Below, in pieces: positions 1 through 9,984 of a stretch of 64,000 bases of DNA. The notes beneath the pieces were generated by a model. That model had not been told where the DNA came from. It saw nothing but the letters and a program-made list of their open reading frames with translations, and ran no database searches. Both the position numbers and the translations under genes were made by a program. Origin of the DNA: Amphiura filiformis (lineage: Eukaryota; Echinodermata; Ophiuroidea; Amphilepidida; Amphiuridae); contig NC_092635.1 in assembly GCF_039555335.1 (NCBI RefSeq), positions 49,248,052 through 49,312,051 on the forward strand, read 5' to 3'. How positions within the stretch are numbered: the first letter of the stretch is position 1; every line of letters begins with the position of its first letter.

Positions 1-1
1 A

Positions 2-742
2 AAAAACGAACCACTAGAAGAAGCAGACAAGGAACTCTTACGTTCCCGCATAGTTCATGAGCACATTCGTCAAGCACCTTCTGACGCGTTACACTTGTTT
101 TACCTCAACGTGGATGTTGACAGTCACAATGAAACAAAGTTAGCTTCACTAAACACGGAAACATTTACTATCAAAGCAGAAGACGTTGACCAAAAGGGTG
201 GCAGAGTGATCAAAGTCCACGAAACACCACATGACACATCACGTCGAAAAGACGACACATCACTTGTACCTTATCTGAAGTTAGCAGTAGGTGCTAGAAC
301 TATGCTAATAGCTAACATTGATGTTCCCGATGGTCTTTGTAATGGAGTATCTGGTACCATTAAAGGAATTGAATTCGGTAACTCCAAGAACATGCCACAG
401 GCTGTCTATGTCAGGTTTGACAGTGACAAAATTGGAAGGAAGGCTCGATCATCACAAGTTATACCACCTGAGTACGTATCGTGTATCGCTATAATGCCAC
501 GCAAGGAAACATTTCAATTGAAAGGAAGAAACTTCACTACCACAAGAGAACAGATTCCATTGAAACTTGCTTGGGCTGTTACTGTTCACAAAGTCCAAGG
601 ACTGACAACTGAACAAGCTGTGATTTCTATGAAATGTTTCAAAGAATCAATGGCATACGTTGCACTTAGTCGAGTGACAACTTTAGAGGGAATGCATTTA
701 ACCAACTGTGATTTTTCCGGATCTATTGCAATCCAGATGTAG
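2..742 (+). CDS. Helentron Pif1-type helicase, C-terminal part
   Basis: The frame is open from base 2, so the protein is cut by the window edge. Late superfamily-1B helicase motifs are visible: the stretch with AVTVHKVQGLT (motif V) near 580-610 and AYVALSRVTTLEGMHL (motif VI) near 653-700. Upstream, LKLAVGARTMLIANIDVPDGL fits the Pif1 nucleic-acid-binding core. In this frame the protein ends at 742, but the family's usual continuation ('CNPDVARYVAEM'-like) is found in the next frame from about 725 and runs into the endonuclease. One frameshift near 715-727 therefore separates the domains. In an intact element the enzyme unwinds donor DNA during rolling-circle transposition. Confidence 0.8.
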   Translation, partial: KNEPLEEADKELLRSRIVHEHIRQAPSDALHLFYLNVDVDSHNETKLASLNTETFTIKAEDVDQKGGRVIKVHETPHDTSRRKDDTSLVPYLKLAVGARTMLIANIDVPDGLCNGVSGTIKGIEFGNSKNMPQAVYVRFDSDKIGRKARSSQVIPPEYVSCIAIMPRKETFQLKGRNFTTTREQIPLKLAWAVTVHKVQGLTTEQAVISMKCFKESMAYVALSRVTTLEGMHLTNCDFSGSIAIQM

Positions 743-759
743 CACGATATGTTGCAGAG

Positions 760-1434
760 ATGCCTACTTGTGATCTATCCAATGCCAATCCTATGCTACC
801 CATCGATCAGAATAAGTATTTCATAATTGCTCATCATAATATACAGAGCTTACGTCGACACATCGAAGACATGAAGAGCAATACAGAAATTAGGAAAGCA
901 CATGTTATTTGTTTATCAGAAACATGGTTGACAGACATTAGTAGCCTAGACTCTCTTGTAATAGAAGGCTACTCTTTAGAAGCAATACGTTCTACTCGAG
1001 GCAGAGGTGTGGCAATTTACATTCAAAATGGTGTCAACTACACAGTAGTGCCCATTCCAAGCGATGTATGTGATGCACTTGCAATTAGGACACATGGAAA
1101 CACAAACATGCTAATTACCGTAATATACAAACCCGTTGGAACTAGTACGGGCACATTTTGTACAGAAATGAATAACATCACTGCACAAACTGATTTACTG
1201 GATACAGATTATACAGTATTTGTTGGCGACTTCAATCACAATTTAATGGGAGGTAGAGCAAATGATTTCCAGTCCTTAAGCCAATACCATCAAGTTATCA
1301 CAGATCCTACCACTGCTGGTGGCACCCTTCTTGATCATATCTACATAAAACCATGTCCCGCATTATATTATGCATCTGTACTTAATACATATTATTCATA
1401 CCACAATCCAACATTCATCGCGATTAGGTATTAG
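760..1434 (+). CDS. Helentron endonuclease domain (EEP superfamily)
   Basis: The 224-residue frame matches the exonuclease-endonuclease-phosphatase fold in order: AHHNIQSL (metal/Asn motif), CLSETWLTD (catalytic Glu motif), RGRGVAIYI, TVIYKP, VFVGDFNHNL (Asp/Asn motif) and a terminal SYHNPTFIAI. The frame is open upstream of the Met at 760 into the helicase tail, so this Met is probably not a real start; the domain was part of one polyprotein. The final motif is usually S-D-H in LINE and Helentron nucleases; here it reads S-Y-H, which would remove a catalytic Asp. I infer a dead nuclease. Confidence 0.75.
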   Translation: MPTCDLSNANPMLPIDQNKYFIIAHHNIQSLRRHIEDMKSNTEIRKAHVICLSETWLTDISSLDSLVIEGYSLEAIRSTRGRGVAIYIQNGVNYTVVPIPSDVCDALAIRTHGNTNMLITVIYKPVGTSTGTFCTEMNNITAQTDLLDTDYTVFVGDFNHNLMGGRANDFQSLSQYHQVITDPTTAGGTLLDHIYIKPCPALYYASVLNTYYSYHNPTFIAIRY

Positions 1435-1465
1435 CAATCTGGTAATCAGGAACCTGAAGCACAGA

Positions 1466-2040
1466 CACTTCATGGATGAAATGTCAGGAACAGGATAGTG
1501 GAAATTAAGGACATAGAAATAGGAACATAATTTTTAAAAGAATTTTGAATAATGAACAATCGATATGGTATGGAAGAGTTAGAAAACTGAGTTTGAATAA
1601 CTAACATTGATATTATTACTGTAGTAGAAATTAAATTAGGGACAGTAGAAGAGTTATAAGATTGAGTTTGAATAACAAACATTGATATTATTACAGTAAA
1701 GATACTTGAAGAACAGAAGCTTTACCATCAAGAACAGGAACAAGTACAAGGTAGTGGAAATTAAATTAGGAACATAGAAATAGGAACATGACACCTGAAG
1801 GAATTTTTGAATAATATATGAATTAAATTAGAAACATAGAAATAGGAGCATGATATTTAAAGGAATTTTTAATAATTTATATGAATTAAATTTTGATCAA
1901 TGAACAAACCAAATAGTGTAGAAGAGTTATAAGACTGTGATTGAATAACGAACATTGATATTGTTACTGTATAAAGAAATTTGAAGAACAAAAACTTTAC
2001 CAATGAAATGTCAAGAACAGGAACAGGGTAGTGGAAATTA
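1466..2040 (+). repeat. degenerate tandem repeat in Helentron tail
   Basis: Three starts of the same phrase (aacaggnnagtggaaatta, near 1489, 1734 and 2020) give units of about 250-280 bp. Each contains 'aggaacatagaaatagga' and 'taacattgatattattactgta' variants. It is AT-rich and non-coding, and short ORFs inside it are not genes. Confidence 0.6.
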
Positions 2041-2051
2041 CTCCACTACCC
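2026..2051 (+). other. terminal stem-loop of the Helentron
   Basis: Perfect 10-bp stem gggtagtgga / tccactaccc with a 6-base loop (aattac), followed by a C-rich run. A hairpin close to the 3' end is a known rolling-circle element terminator. Confidence 0.5.
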
Positions 2052-2183
2052 CCCACAACCCCCCACCCCTCCCTTCCATTCACCACCGCCGCGCCGCAAC
2101 GAGACCCCATCACCTGGCAAGATTTTCACCCTTGAAAATGCAGAAGGAGTATAGGCCACATCTCACGTAAATAACAACCACAG

Positions 2184-3697
2184 ACATATCGGCTCAGCTC
2201 CCAGGGGACATGGCACAGTCGACAGCTTTGGTATCGCACGATGCTATATACGATCTTCTACCTCATCGGACAGAAGAAGGCCACACCAAGACTACGGAAT
2301 ATTACAACAGGGCAGGTCATCGACCAAACATGCTTAATATTGACAATAACATACTATAGAATGAGATTTGAGGATGAAATTCTGTTTCGACGCATGCAGT
2401 ACCAAGAAAACAATGGCCAATTTACATGTATGTTGTAAGTACATTTTGATTATGTTGACTTATATGACTTTATAACCCATTTAATACCAAGACCAATTCC
2501 GGGAGTTAAAACTTACAAAATACTCTTTCTTTAATATTCAATGAATAGTCCAACTGCAGCCCTGATCAAAACCTTAAACAGTATAGAGGCTGCAATGACC
2601 ATTATACGGTACTTCGTTGTTTTGATTAATAAAAATCATAGATACAATTACATTGTCCATTTCCAAAACTAAAATGAATCTGTTCATAAAATAACCTGTG
2701 TCTTCAGAGATACTACTGTAATCTTAGATTTGTTCTGATATCAAATTATATGTGTCCAAATCCCTGATATTGGTTAAAATTTTATATTACATTTACCTTT
2801 TTTCAGGTTTCCTTAAAGGTTTTCCAGACCAACACACGTCCATGGGACCAGGGCTAAGCCTATAGAACTTCATATGAACCAGACCAAGGCCTTATCATGA
2901 ATATAGGTCCTATAATTTATAGGCCTACTAGGCGACAAACTTGATGAGAATTCGGTCAATATAGGTCCCTATGTTTATAGCCTTTCCACGTTTACGGAAT
3001 ATGCTCTGCAACTAAGTAAGTCTTCAAATTGGGATTTCAAGATCATTCAAGAAAATCTGTCACAAAAGATTAACCAAAGATTCGAGGAATGTTTTACAAA
3101 TCAGACTCTCGAGGACCAAATTCTAATAGCACATCAGTACCAAGACATAAAACCCAGCATCATCTGCAAAAAATATTTTGTAAGTATACTTTTTCATTTG
3201 ATTAATTACAGTTATAATTGATTGATATGATTAATTCCTCAGTGAAACCTGATAGACATCCAGATTCTTTCCAAGGTCAATAAAAAATTTTGACCAAATT
3301 TTCACCAAAAGTCATCAAGAAATGCTAAATTTTGCTCAAAAATCATAAAAAAACCTTGTTTTCGCCCAAATATTTTTTGTGAAGTTGATCCTAGATACTT
3401 CTAGTTTTTGATACATTTTTTAGGATTTTCTCAAGAAATTAGCATTTTTACCAAAATTTGACCTCCCAGATGGATTCATCAAATCTTTTCTATTGAAATA
3501 TGTATATCTTTTATATACTGTCGATCAACAATTTAGCAGTTATGAGGCACAACATTTTCCATAATTCCAGTGGATGACCATTGATTTTCATTCATTCATT
3601 GGAAATGTTTATTGTCATAAAAAATTATTTCTATTTTTGTTTTTCTATGATTTTTTTGCAGCATCTTTCGCAAACACCGCCGGAGGAATCCGCCTGA
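2184..3697 (+). CDS. possible three-exon gene end, product unrecognised
   Basis: Three exon-like pieces join in one frame. Piece 1 ends at 2437 before gtaagt, leaving two bases of a codon; its 5' end is one of several acceptors between 2183 and 2204. Piece 2, 2981-3179, follows 'tttatag', supplies the missing base and ends before gtaagt. Piece 3 starts at 3662 after 'ttttttgcag' and stops after 12 codons at 3697. Piece 2 reads like protein (NWDFKIIQENLSQKINQRF...), with a likely helical, polar composition. I recognise no family and see no promoter. It could be a host gene tail, a gene piece captured by the neighbouring Helentron, or chance. The frame agreement at both junctions is the main support. 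Confidence 0.3.
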
Positions 3698-6240
3698 ATC
3701 CACCAAGGGTCATGTATGCACTAAAGTTGGTTATCAAAATAGCTTTAAATAGCAACAATGAACGTGGCAAGGAAAAAATATGAATTTAAAAGATTTTTAC
3801 CATTGGAATTTATAAACTTTTAAATAGTATAAATGTGCCGTGACCCGTCCACCATTAAGTTAGGCAACAGGTTACGCCGACCAAGAGCCAGGACTTGCCG
3901 CTGAAAGCGCCCGTCAAACTCGGATAATAACCCAAGCATATCCTGACCAAAATCAAGAAGACGGAACTGCGTCTGATGGAGTGCGAGCGCAATTATGGAT
4001 GGATCTATCCTGGAAAGTAGACTTTCTAACCTGGAATTACTTTTGTGCTTCAATTTGCTGAATGGATTTCCTGTGCTTTTGAGCGTAAATATGTCGGACA
4101 GAGCCTGAGACTAGAACAAAGCAGTGTATGGACTTTTGCAGTAATTTTGTTTCGTAAAAAGTTTTACTGCATCCATGGGAATGATTTCCTATGCTGGAAT
4201 ATATTTCGTGTTTGGTTCCTGAATTAGACTCATGGAAGCTAAACGGTGAGCTTGTATTGTTACTTCATAAACTTTCGCACTTCTTTTTACCTGAGTGCTA
4301 TTTGCCTATTTCTCCTTTGAAATAATTATAAACTATGGTGAATGACATTTGCACTGGGGACGAAAAGTATCTATTCTGGCCGCAGCCGAGTGTCTGTAGC
4401 CCACGTCCAGCGTCTGTTGTTATTTTGTTTTAAATGTAAAACAAATATATCTTTTTGCCAACTCTGTACTTGTGTGCCATATTGTTACTAATCTTTTAAG
4501 ATACAGCTGTATATTTCATGTGATCCTATTGAATGTAATAATTACATTGAATGACTTGTTGGTTGATATTAAAGACCCATTCAGTGATTTGCTCATTCAG
4601 AAGATTATTATCAAAATTCAGTTATTTACACCATTGTTAGTAGCATACATGTGCTAACATAGACTGCAAGTGGTTGAGTCAAAAGCTGTGTATTCAAGAC
4701 AAAATATGACATTTTACATGAAAATGTAATTTCTCTATAGCTCCATTTCGCTCGGATCACTGCATGGGACTTTTTAATGTCATTAAACTGAATAAGGTTT
4801 GTGAATTGTGCTAAATTGTTTATTATTTTTGTTTATCAAACGAAAGAAAATCCCATCTATCATTTAGTGAAACCGCAATTTTTTCTAAAGCCATTTATGA
4901 CACTTTGATAAGGTTGTAAAAAAACTGTACATCTTGATATGACTGGGAAAACAAACAAATTTGTTTTGCACATGTCTTGTAAATATTTTGCGATACATTT
5001 TGTCATAAAACAAGCAAAATAATTATGTAAAATCAGCTGTTTTGATTTTGTTATATTTTTCGATGACTATGTTCATGTTCACAGACCATCTGCGAGGGTT
5101 AATTTTTTAGAGCATTGCTATGTGCGCGGTACGTTTGTGCATATAGGGTCTAGTAACCTCACTAACCTGGGGAAATGATGTACACCTGTGTTTTTGGTAT
5201 ACCACTCCCGTAGTTATGAGCTGTTATGGGCGCACCATTTGATACTCAGGAGGGGACGTGGAAGTTTTTAACAAATAAAAAACTCCCCACTAGTGAGTGA
5301 ATGAAATATAAAATTCTATTTAGCTGTGTATCAAATGCTGCGCTCCTTTTTTGCTATTTATGTCACAAACAAGGGTGTTTTTGAAATTAGCAGGTGCACT
5401 TCTCAGAAATGGGTTTGCTGTATGTGTATAATGTACAAATTGCTATCAATCGGTCTTCTTATTCTCTTTGTTTTTTGCTCCTGATTGTAAACAATTAGTG
5501 CTTGAACCTTATCCTGTATAATATATATACAATAGTCTTGACAAATTACAGATTCCCAACAAACATAAAACTAAAACCTTTATAATCCAAAACAATTCTA
5601 TAACGTGTTGATAACTATAATTATGTAATTGTGATAAAAGATTAAGAAAACGTGTGCTAAATTGCTTGCACCAGAAAATGTTAGTTTTAAATATGTAATT
5701 TTCTGTTTGTTTTGAAAATGTTATGCATTATTATTAAATTCACATGTAGAACGTTGCATTTCACTCAGTTTTCTACGCGCACGGCATGCATGTCCAGACG
5801 GGCCTGATACCCCGCCTGATACCCTCCTTTCATCTTTTCGCTTCCGACTGTCATGCGATATGCGTAGTTTTTGTCCTGGATTGTATTCACCATTTTGCTC
5901 TGATCTTTGCCGCGATACGTACCGATGTATGCGCCGCATTTCCGTACATGTATAATGTACGTACATACTGAACTTGTTTACAGTCATCAGCGAAACTTAA
6001 AGTTATGGGCGGGGCTAAAACATTGCCGCTGCAATAACAACAAACAAACAAGTTCGTAGCCGACGGGTTCCTGTAGCGTGTACCATGTGTAGGAGTTGTA
6101 AATCGGCCCCAATGCGGATTTTTATTTTCAAAATTTTGGGAAATAAGTGTAATTTTACTTTTAATTTATAACTTGTCAACACTCACCAAAATTTTCATCT
6201 GATTTTGGCCAAATTTAAAGCAAATTCCCATTTTTAACTG
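3698..6240. other. AT-rich intergenic stretch with two MITE fragments
   Basis: No convincing gene. Bases 4575-4770 resemble part of the TTAA-flanked repeat at 47237-47579. Bases 5225-5270 resemble the end of the Harbinger-like element at 15714-16788 (gcgcaccatttgata). A minus-strand frame at 3820-4053 looks protein-like but has no partner exon or family match that I can see. Confidence 0.5.
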
Positions 6241-6273
6241 TGATGTACCCCTACATGGTTACTGAGAAATGTA

Positions 6274-6343
<70 letters not shown>

Positions 6344-6395
6344 GTTATTATTATTATTATTATTTTATTATTATCAAATAGTATTATTATTATTG
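6274..6395. repeat. (ATT)n microsatellite
   Basis: About 30 near-perfect ATT units with a few interruptions. The poly-Leu and poly-Ile frames on its two strands are artefacts. Confidence 0.95.
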
Positions 6396-6738
6396 TTACA
6401 TTTCGATTCCGTACAAATGACTGATTAAATGTACCAAAGACATCACAGAAAATCATACTCCTGTATTCTTTGTATTCTGTTTGTTGTATTTTTTATGTAG
6501 ACCTATCGCAATATCTGGTATATTTTACCTCATCATTATTTACCATGATATTTTACTTTACAAAATACATTATCAGTCAGTTATAATTTGAATCTTCTCT
6601 ATTCTTGAGATCATGTCATGTGAGGGGTGACTTCCGGTCAAAAACCAAAAATGAATTTTGTTCATTTCGAAAAGTAAACAACAAATTGACTTTGCTTTCA
6701 CATATATATACATTGCTACTATCCAGTAGATTTTTAGA

Positions 6739-9112
6739 TTCGGGATCAAAGGTCATTAAGGGGTAACATGTTGAAAATATTTATGACCCCAAAGGTCAAG
6801 GTTAAGCGGTCAAAGGTCAAACTTTAAGACTGGCATTTCCGGCCCCGGTTAGGTCCAGATCTGTAGCCAGATCTAGTTACCTAGCCGGGACACCGGCTAG
6901 GTCTTGTGATGCTATCGGATCTTTCTTCTTTCTTCTTCTGCTTCTTTCTTCTGGCAACAAATTTCAAAATGCTTCTTCTCTTACATGTTACATCCTACAA
7001 TGACGTCACTTGCACATATGCATCGGCTATATCCAGTGTCTATAGGATATTCACAAATTTGGGGTCAAAAGGTCATTAAGGGGTCATTTCCGGTATAAAA
7101 CCAAATATCTTCAAAATGCTTCTTCTCCTACATGTTACATCATATAATAACGTCACTTGCACATATGCATCGGCTATATCCAGTGCCTATAAATTATTCA
7201 CAGAATTTGGGTCAAAGGTCATTAAGGGGTCATTTCCGGTCTGAAAGCTAAAAATATTGAAAAAATCACTGTCTTTACAAATTACATAGCAGAGTGTTGT
7301 CATAAGCACACATGCATTGCTACCAACCAGGGTCTTTGGGGTGTCTACAGTTTTGGGGTCAAAGGTCATTAAGGGGTCTCTACCGGGCAAAAACCAAAAA
7401 TCATCAAATATGTTAATTTTTTTATATCTCAAAACGTAACCAGACCAGAGTGATATAAATTTCATATATGTATTAGTGATACCCGATGTATGCACGGTAT
7501 TTTTATTTTTTTGGTCAAAGGTCATTTAGACGTCATTTCCGGTTTTAAGCTAAATAACTTCAAGAATTTTTATCTCCATAACTAAGCATAGTAGATTTTT
7601 AAATTTAAACTGTAACAATGCATTTTCTCGGTGTATACGAGGTTTTTTTTATATTGGGGTCAAAGGTCATTAAGGAGGTCAAAACGTCAAATTTGCAACT
7701 GAATGTTTAAAGTTAGGGAAAAGTAGCTGTATCTCAGCCTATGGAAGACGGATAAAGCCCCTACATGCTACAGTGATGCACCATTAATGGTGTGAGATGT
7801 CCATAATAGCCGGTCAAAGGTCAAACTTTAAGTTAAGACTGGCATTTCCGGCCCCGGCTAGGTCCAGATCTGTAACCAGATCTAGTTTCTTTCTTTCTTT
7901 CTTTCTTTCTTCTTCTGTCAACCATTACATTTGCTCTAGCGCTCACACACTTACATCGATTTTGACCTAACTTGGTCACAATGATCACTGACCATGCCCC
8001 TACATGTCACATGAAACTTGTGGGGTCAAAGGTCACGCAGGGGTCATAGGGGTCAAAAACGTGATTTCCACTAAAAATACATCTTCTCCCACAACTTACG
8101 TAGGACAGTGACGCCACTAGCACACATGCATTGTTATCATCCAGTGTCTATATGGTGTACACAGATTTGGGGTCAAAGGTCATTAAGGGGTCACTTCCGG
8201 TATAAAACGAAATACCTTCAAAAATTTTTATTAGCTAAACAAAATATAGGGCAGTAACAGTATGTTCACATCTGAGTTGCAGTTACCTAGTGTATATGTG
8301 ATATTTTTTTATATGGGTCAAAGGTCATTAAGGGTCACTTCCGTATAAAACGAAATAACCTTTAAAATGCATCTTCTCCCACAAATTACGTAGGACAGTG
8401 ACGCCACTTGCACACATGTATTGTAATTACCTAGTGTCTATAGGGTGTACACAGATTTGGGGTCAAAGGTCATTAAGGGGTCACTTCCGGTATAAAACGA
8501 AATATCTTCAAAAAATTTTATTAGCTAAGAAAAACGTAGGACAGTAACGGTATATGCACACATAAATTGTGGTTGCCCAGTGTATATGTGGTATTTTTTA
8601 ATTTGGGGTCAAAGGTCATTAAGGGGTCACTTCCGGTATAAAACGAAATACTTATAAAATGCATCTTCTTCCACAAATTACGTAGGACAGTGATACCACT
8701 TGCACACATGCATTGGTGTTACCCAGTGTATATGGGGTGTACACAGATTTGGGGTCAAAGGTCATTAAGGGGTCACTTCCGGTATAAAACGAAATACCTT
8801 CAAAAAATTTTATTAGCTAAGAAAAACAAAGGACAGTAACGGTATGTTCATATATGAATTGTGGTTACCCAGTGTATATGTGGTATTTTTTTTATTTTGG
8901 GTCAAAGGTCATCAAGGGGTCACTTCCGGTCTGAGACGAAAAACCTTCAAAATGCCCCTTCTGCCACAAGTAACATGGCATAGTGATGCCACATGCAAAT
9001 GTACATTGACACTAGCCAATGTCTATGGGACTTTCATTTTGGGGTCAAAGGTTAATAAGGGGTCACAACACGGCTGTGTTCGTGGTCTTAGACCACAGCT
9101 AAGTCTAGTTTT
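6739..9112 (+). repeat. Helitron-like repeat array with ~146-bp units carrying DR1 words
   Basis: The word GGTCAAAGGTCA, usually followed by 'ttaaggggtcacttccggt', recurs at 7210, 7357, 7513, 7658, 7813, 8171, 8316, 8461, 8607, 8753 and 8900, mostly 145-147 bp apart. Near-matches lie at 6743, 7063 and 9042. In the 8.1-9.0 kb part, units alternate between two types ('acacagatttgggg' and 'gtggtattttt' before the word), giving a ~291-bp dimer. Palindromes followed by CTAG-T at about 6892, 7889 and 9109 look like Helitron 3' ends, so this may be three adjoining non-autonomous copies. No coding capacity. Confidence 0.7.
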
Positions 9113-9133
9113 CTTTCCTGTCTATGTATAGTT

Positions 9134-9585
9134 TGATCAGCTCTTAATCGGCGGGCCTTATAATTTTCTTTCGAGAATTATTGTCTTGTGACAACTCGTC
9201 AGAAGTATAACAAATTATTAATAAAAGTCCTATACTTTGCCTATTTTATTTAACACACACAATATAGACCAGACAGGTCAACTAAGTCATAGAGCTTCAT
9301 AGGCTCAGGAACCGGGGGGCTGGGGGGAGGCTCAGTCCCCTCAATAATTTTGGTGCCGGGGCTGGAATACCCCCCCCCCCCCAATAATGCTATGTGAAGT
9401 TAAAAAATTGTGATAAAATAGAAGGCAAATGGGTGCTCGTGACCTATATTTTGCAAAATTTTCTGACCCCTCGGGTACCCCCAATGTTGCAAATCTTCCT
9501 AAGCCAATGTATATCACTCTTAATGTGGATCTATTTTTCGGCGTAGTGGTAAAAGCCTAACATTTCCCGACGATTACGAGCTGAC
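9134..9585. mobile_element. MITE with TGATCAG-type inverted ends, internally enlarged
   Basis: Ends (tgatcagctcttaatcggcg and the inverse cgattacgagctga) match the compact copy at 50242-50497. About 200 bp of extra, C-rich sequence lies in the middle (about 9296-9510), probably a later insertion. Confidence 0.6.
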
Positions 9586-9984
9586 GGTATAGGCGTGTAT
9601 ATTTTACAGAGAGGTGCATATACCCAATTAGCTGTCGTAGTGCACGTTAGTAACCATTGGTAACTGGCTCATACACCTGTTCCAAATTATGATATTCCTT
9701 AGGCTTTGTGTTTTCATCAGTTCGATCACTGGTTCGTAACAAAGAAAGCGTGAGTCCGGTGAGTTAGCAGATACGCTCAACCGGAGAAGATGGCTCAACC
9801 AATATGTAATTTTTGCCTCCATTATCAAGATATATACCTTACTCTATGATCTAGTTGCTCCCACCATCCTGATTATTGTTGCATCTTTGTATTTCCTTTT
9901 CATTTATAAACGCTGGGCTTGATATGTCAATTAACATGATAAACGTGACAATAATTCAACATATAAGAGTCTAAGAGAGAGTCA

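Larger units (their letters stand above)
1..2051 (+). mobile_element. Helentron (Helitron-like rolling-circle transposon), 3' part
   Basis: A helicase C-terminus is followed directly by an apurinic-type endonuclease, then a non-coding tail with tandem repeats and a terminal hairpin. The helicase-endonuclease order is known from Helentrons and not from canonical Helitrons. The Rep nuclease and most of the helicase lie left of the window. The reading frame slips between the two domains and the endonuclease seems to have lost a catalytic residue, so this copy is probably dead. The right boundary near 2051 is inferred from the hairpin. Confidence 0.75.

Noticed and set aside
3820-4053. Minus-strand 77-residue frame with protein-like composition
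   Set aside because: No partner exon, start context or recognisable motif; left as unsupported.
6240-6456. Long Leu-rich and Ile-rich open frames
   Set aside because: They are translations of the (ATT)n microsatellite on either strand.
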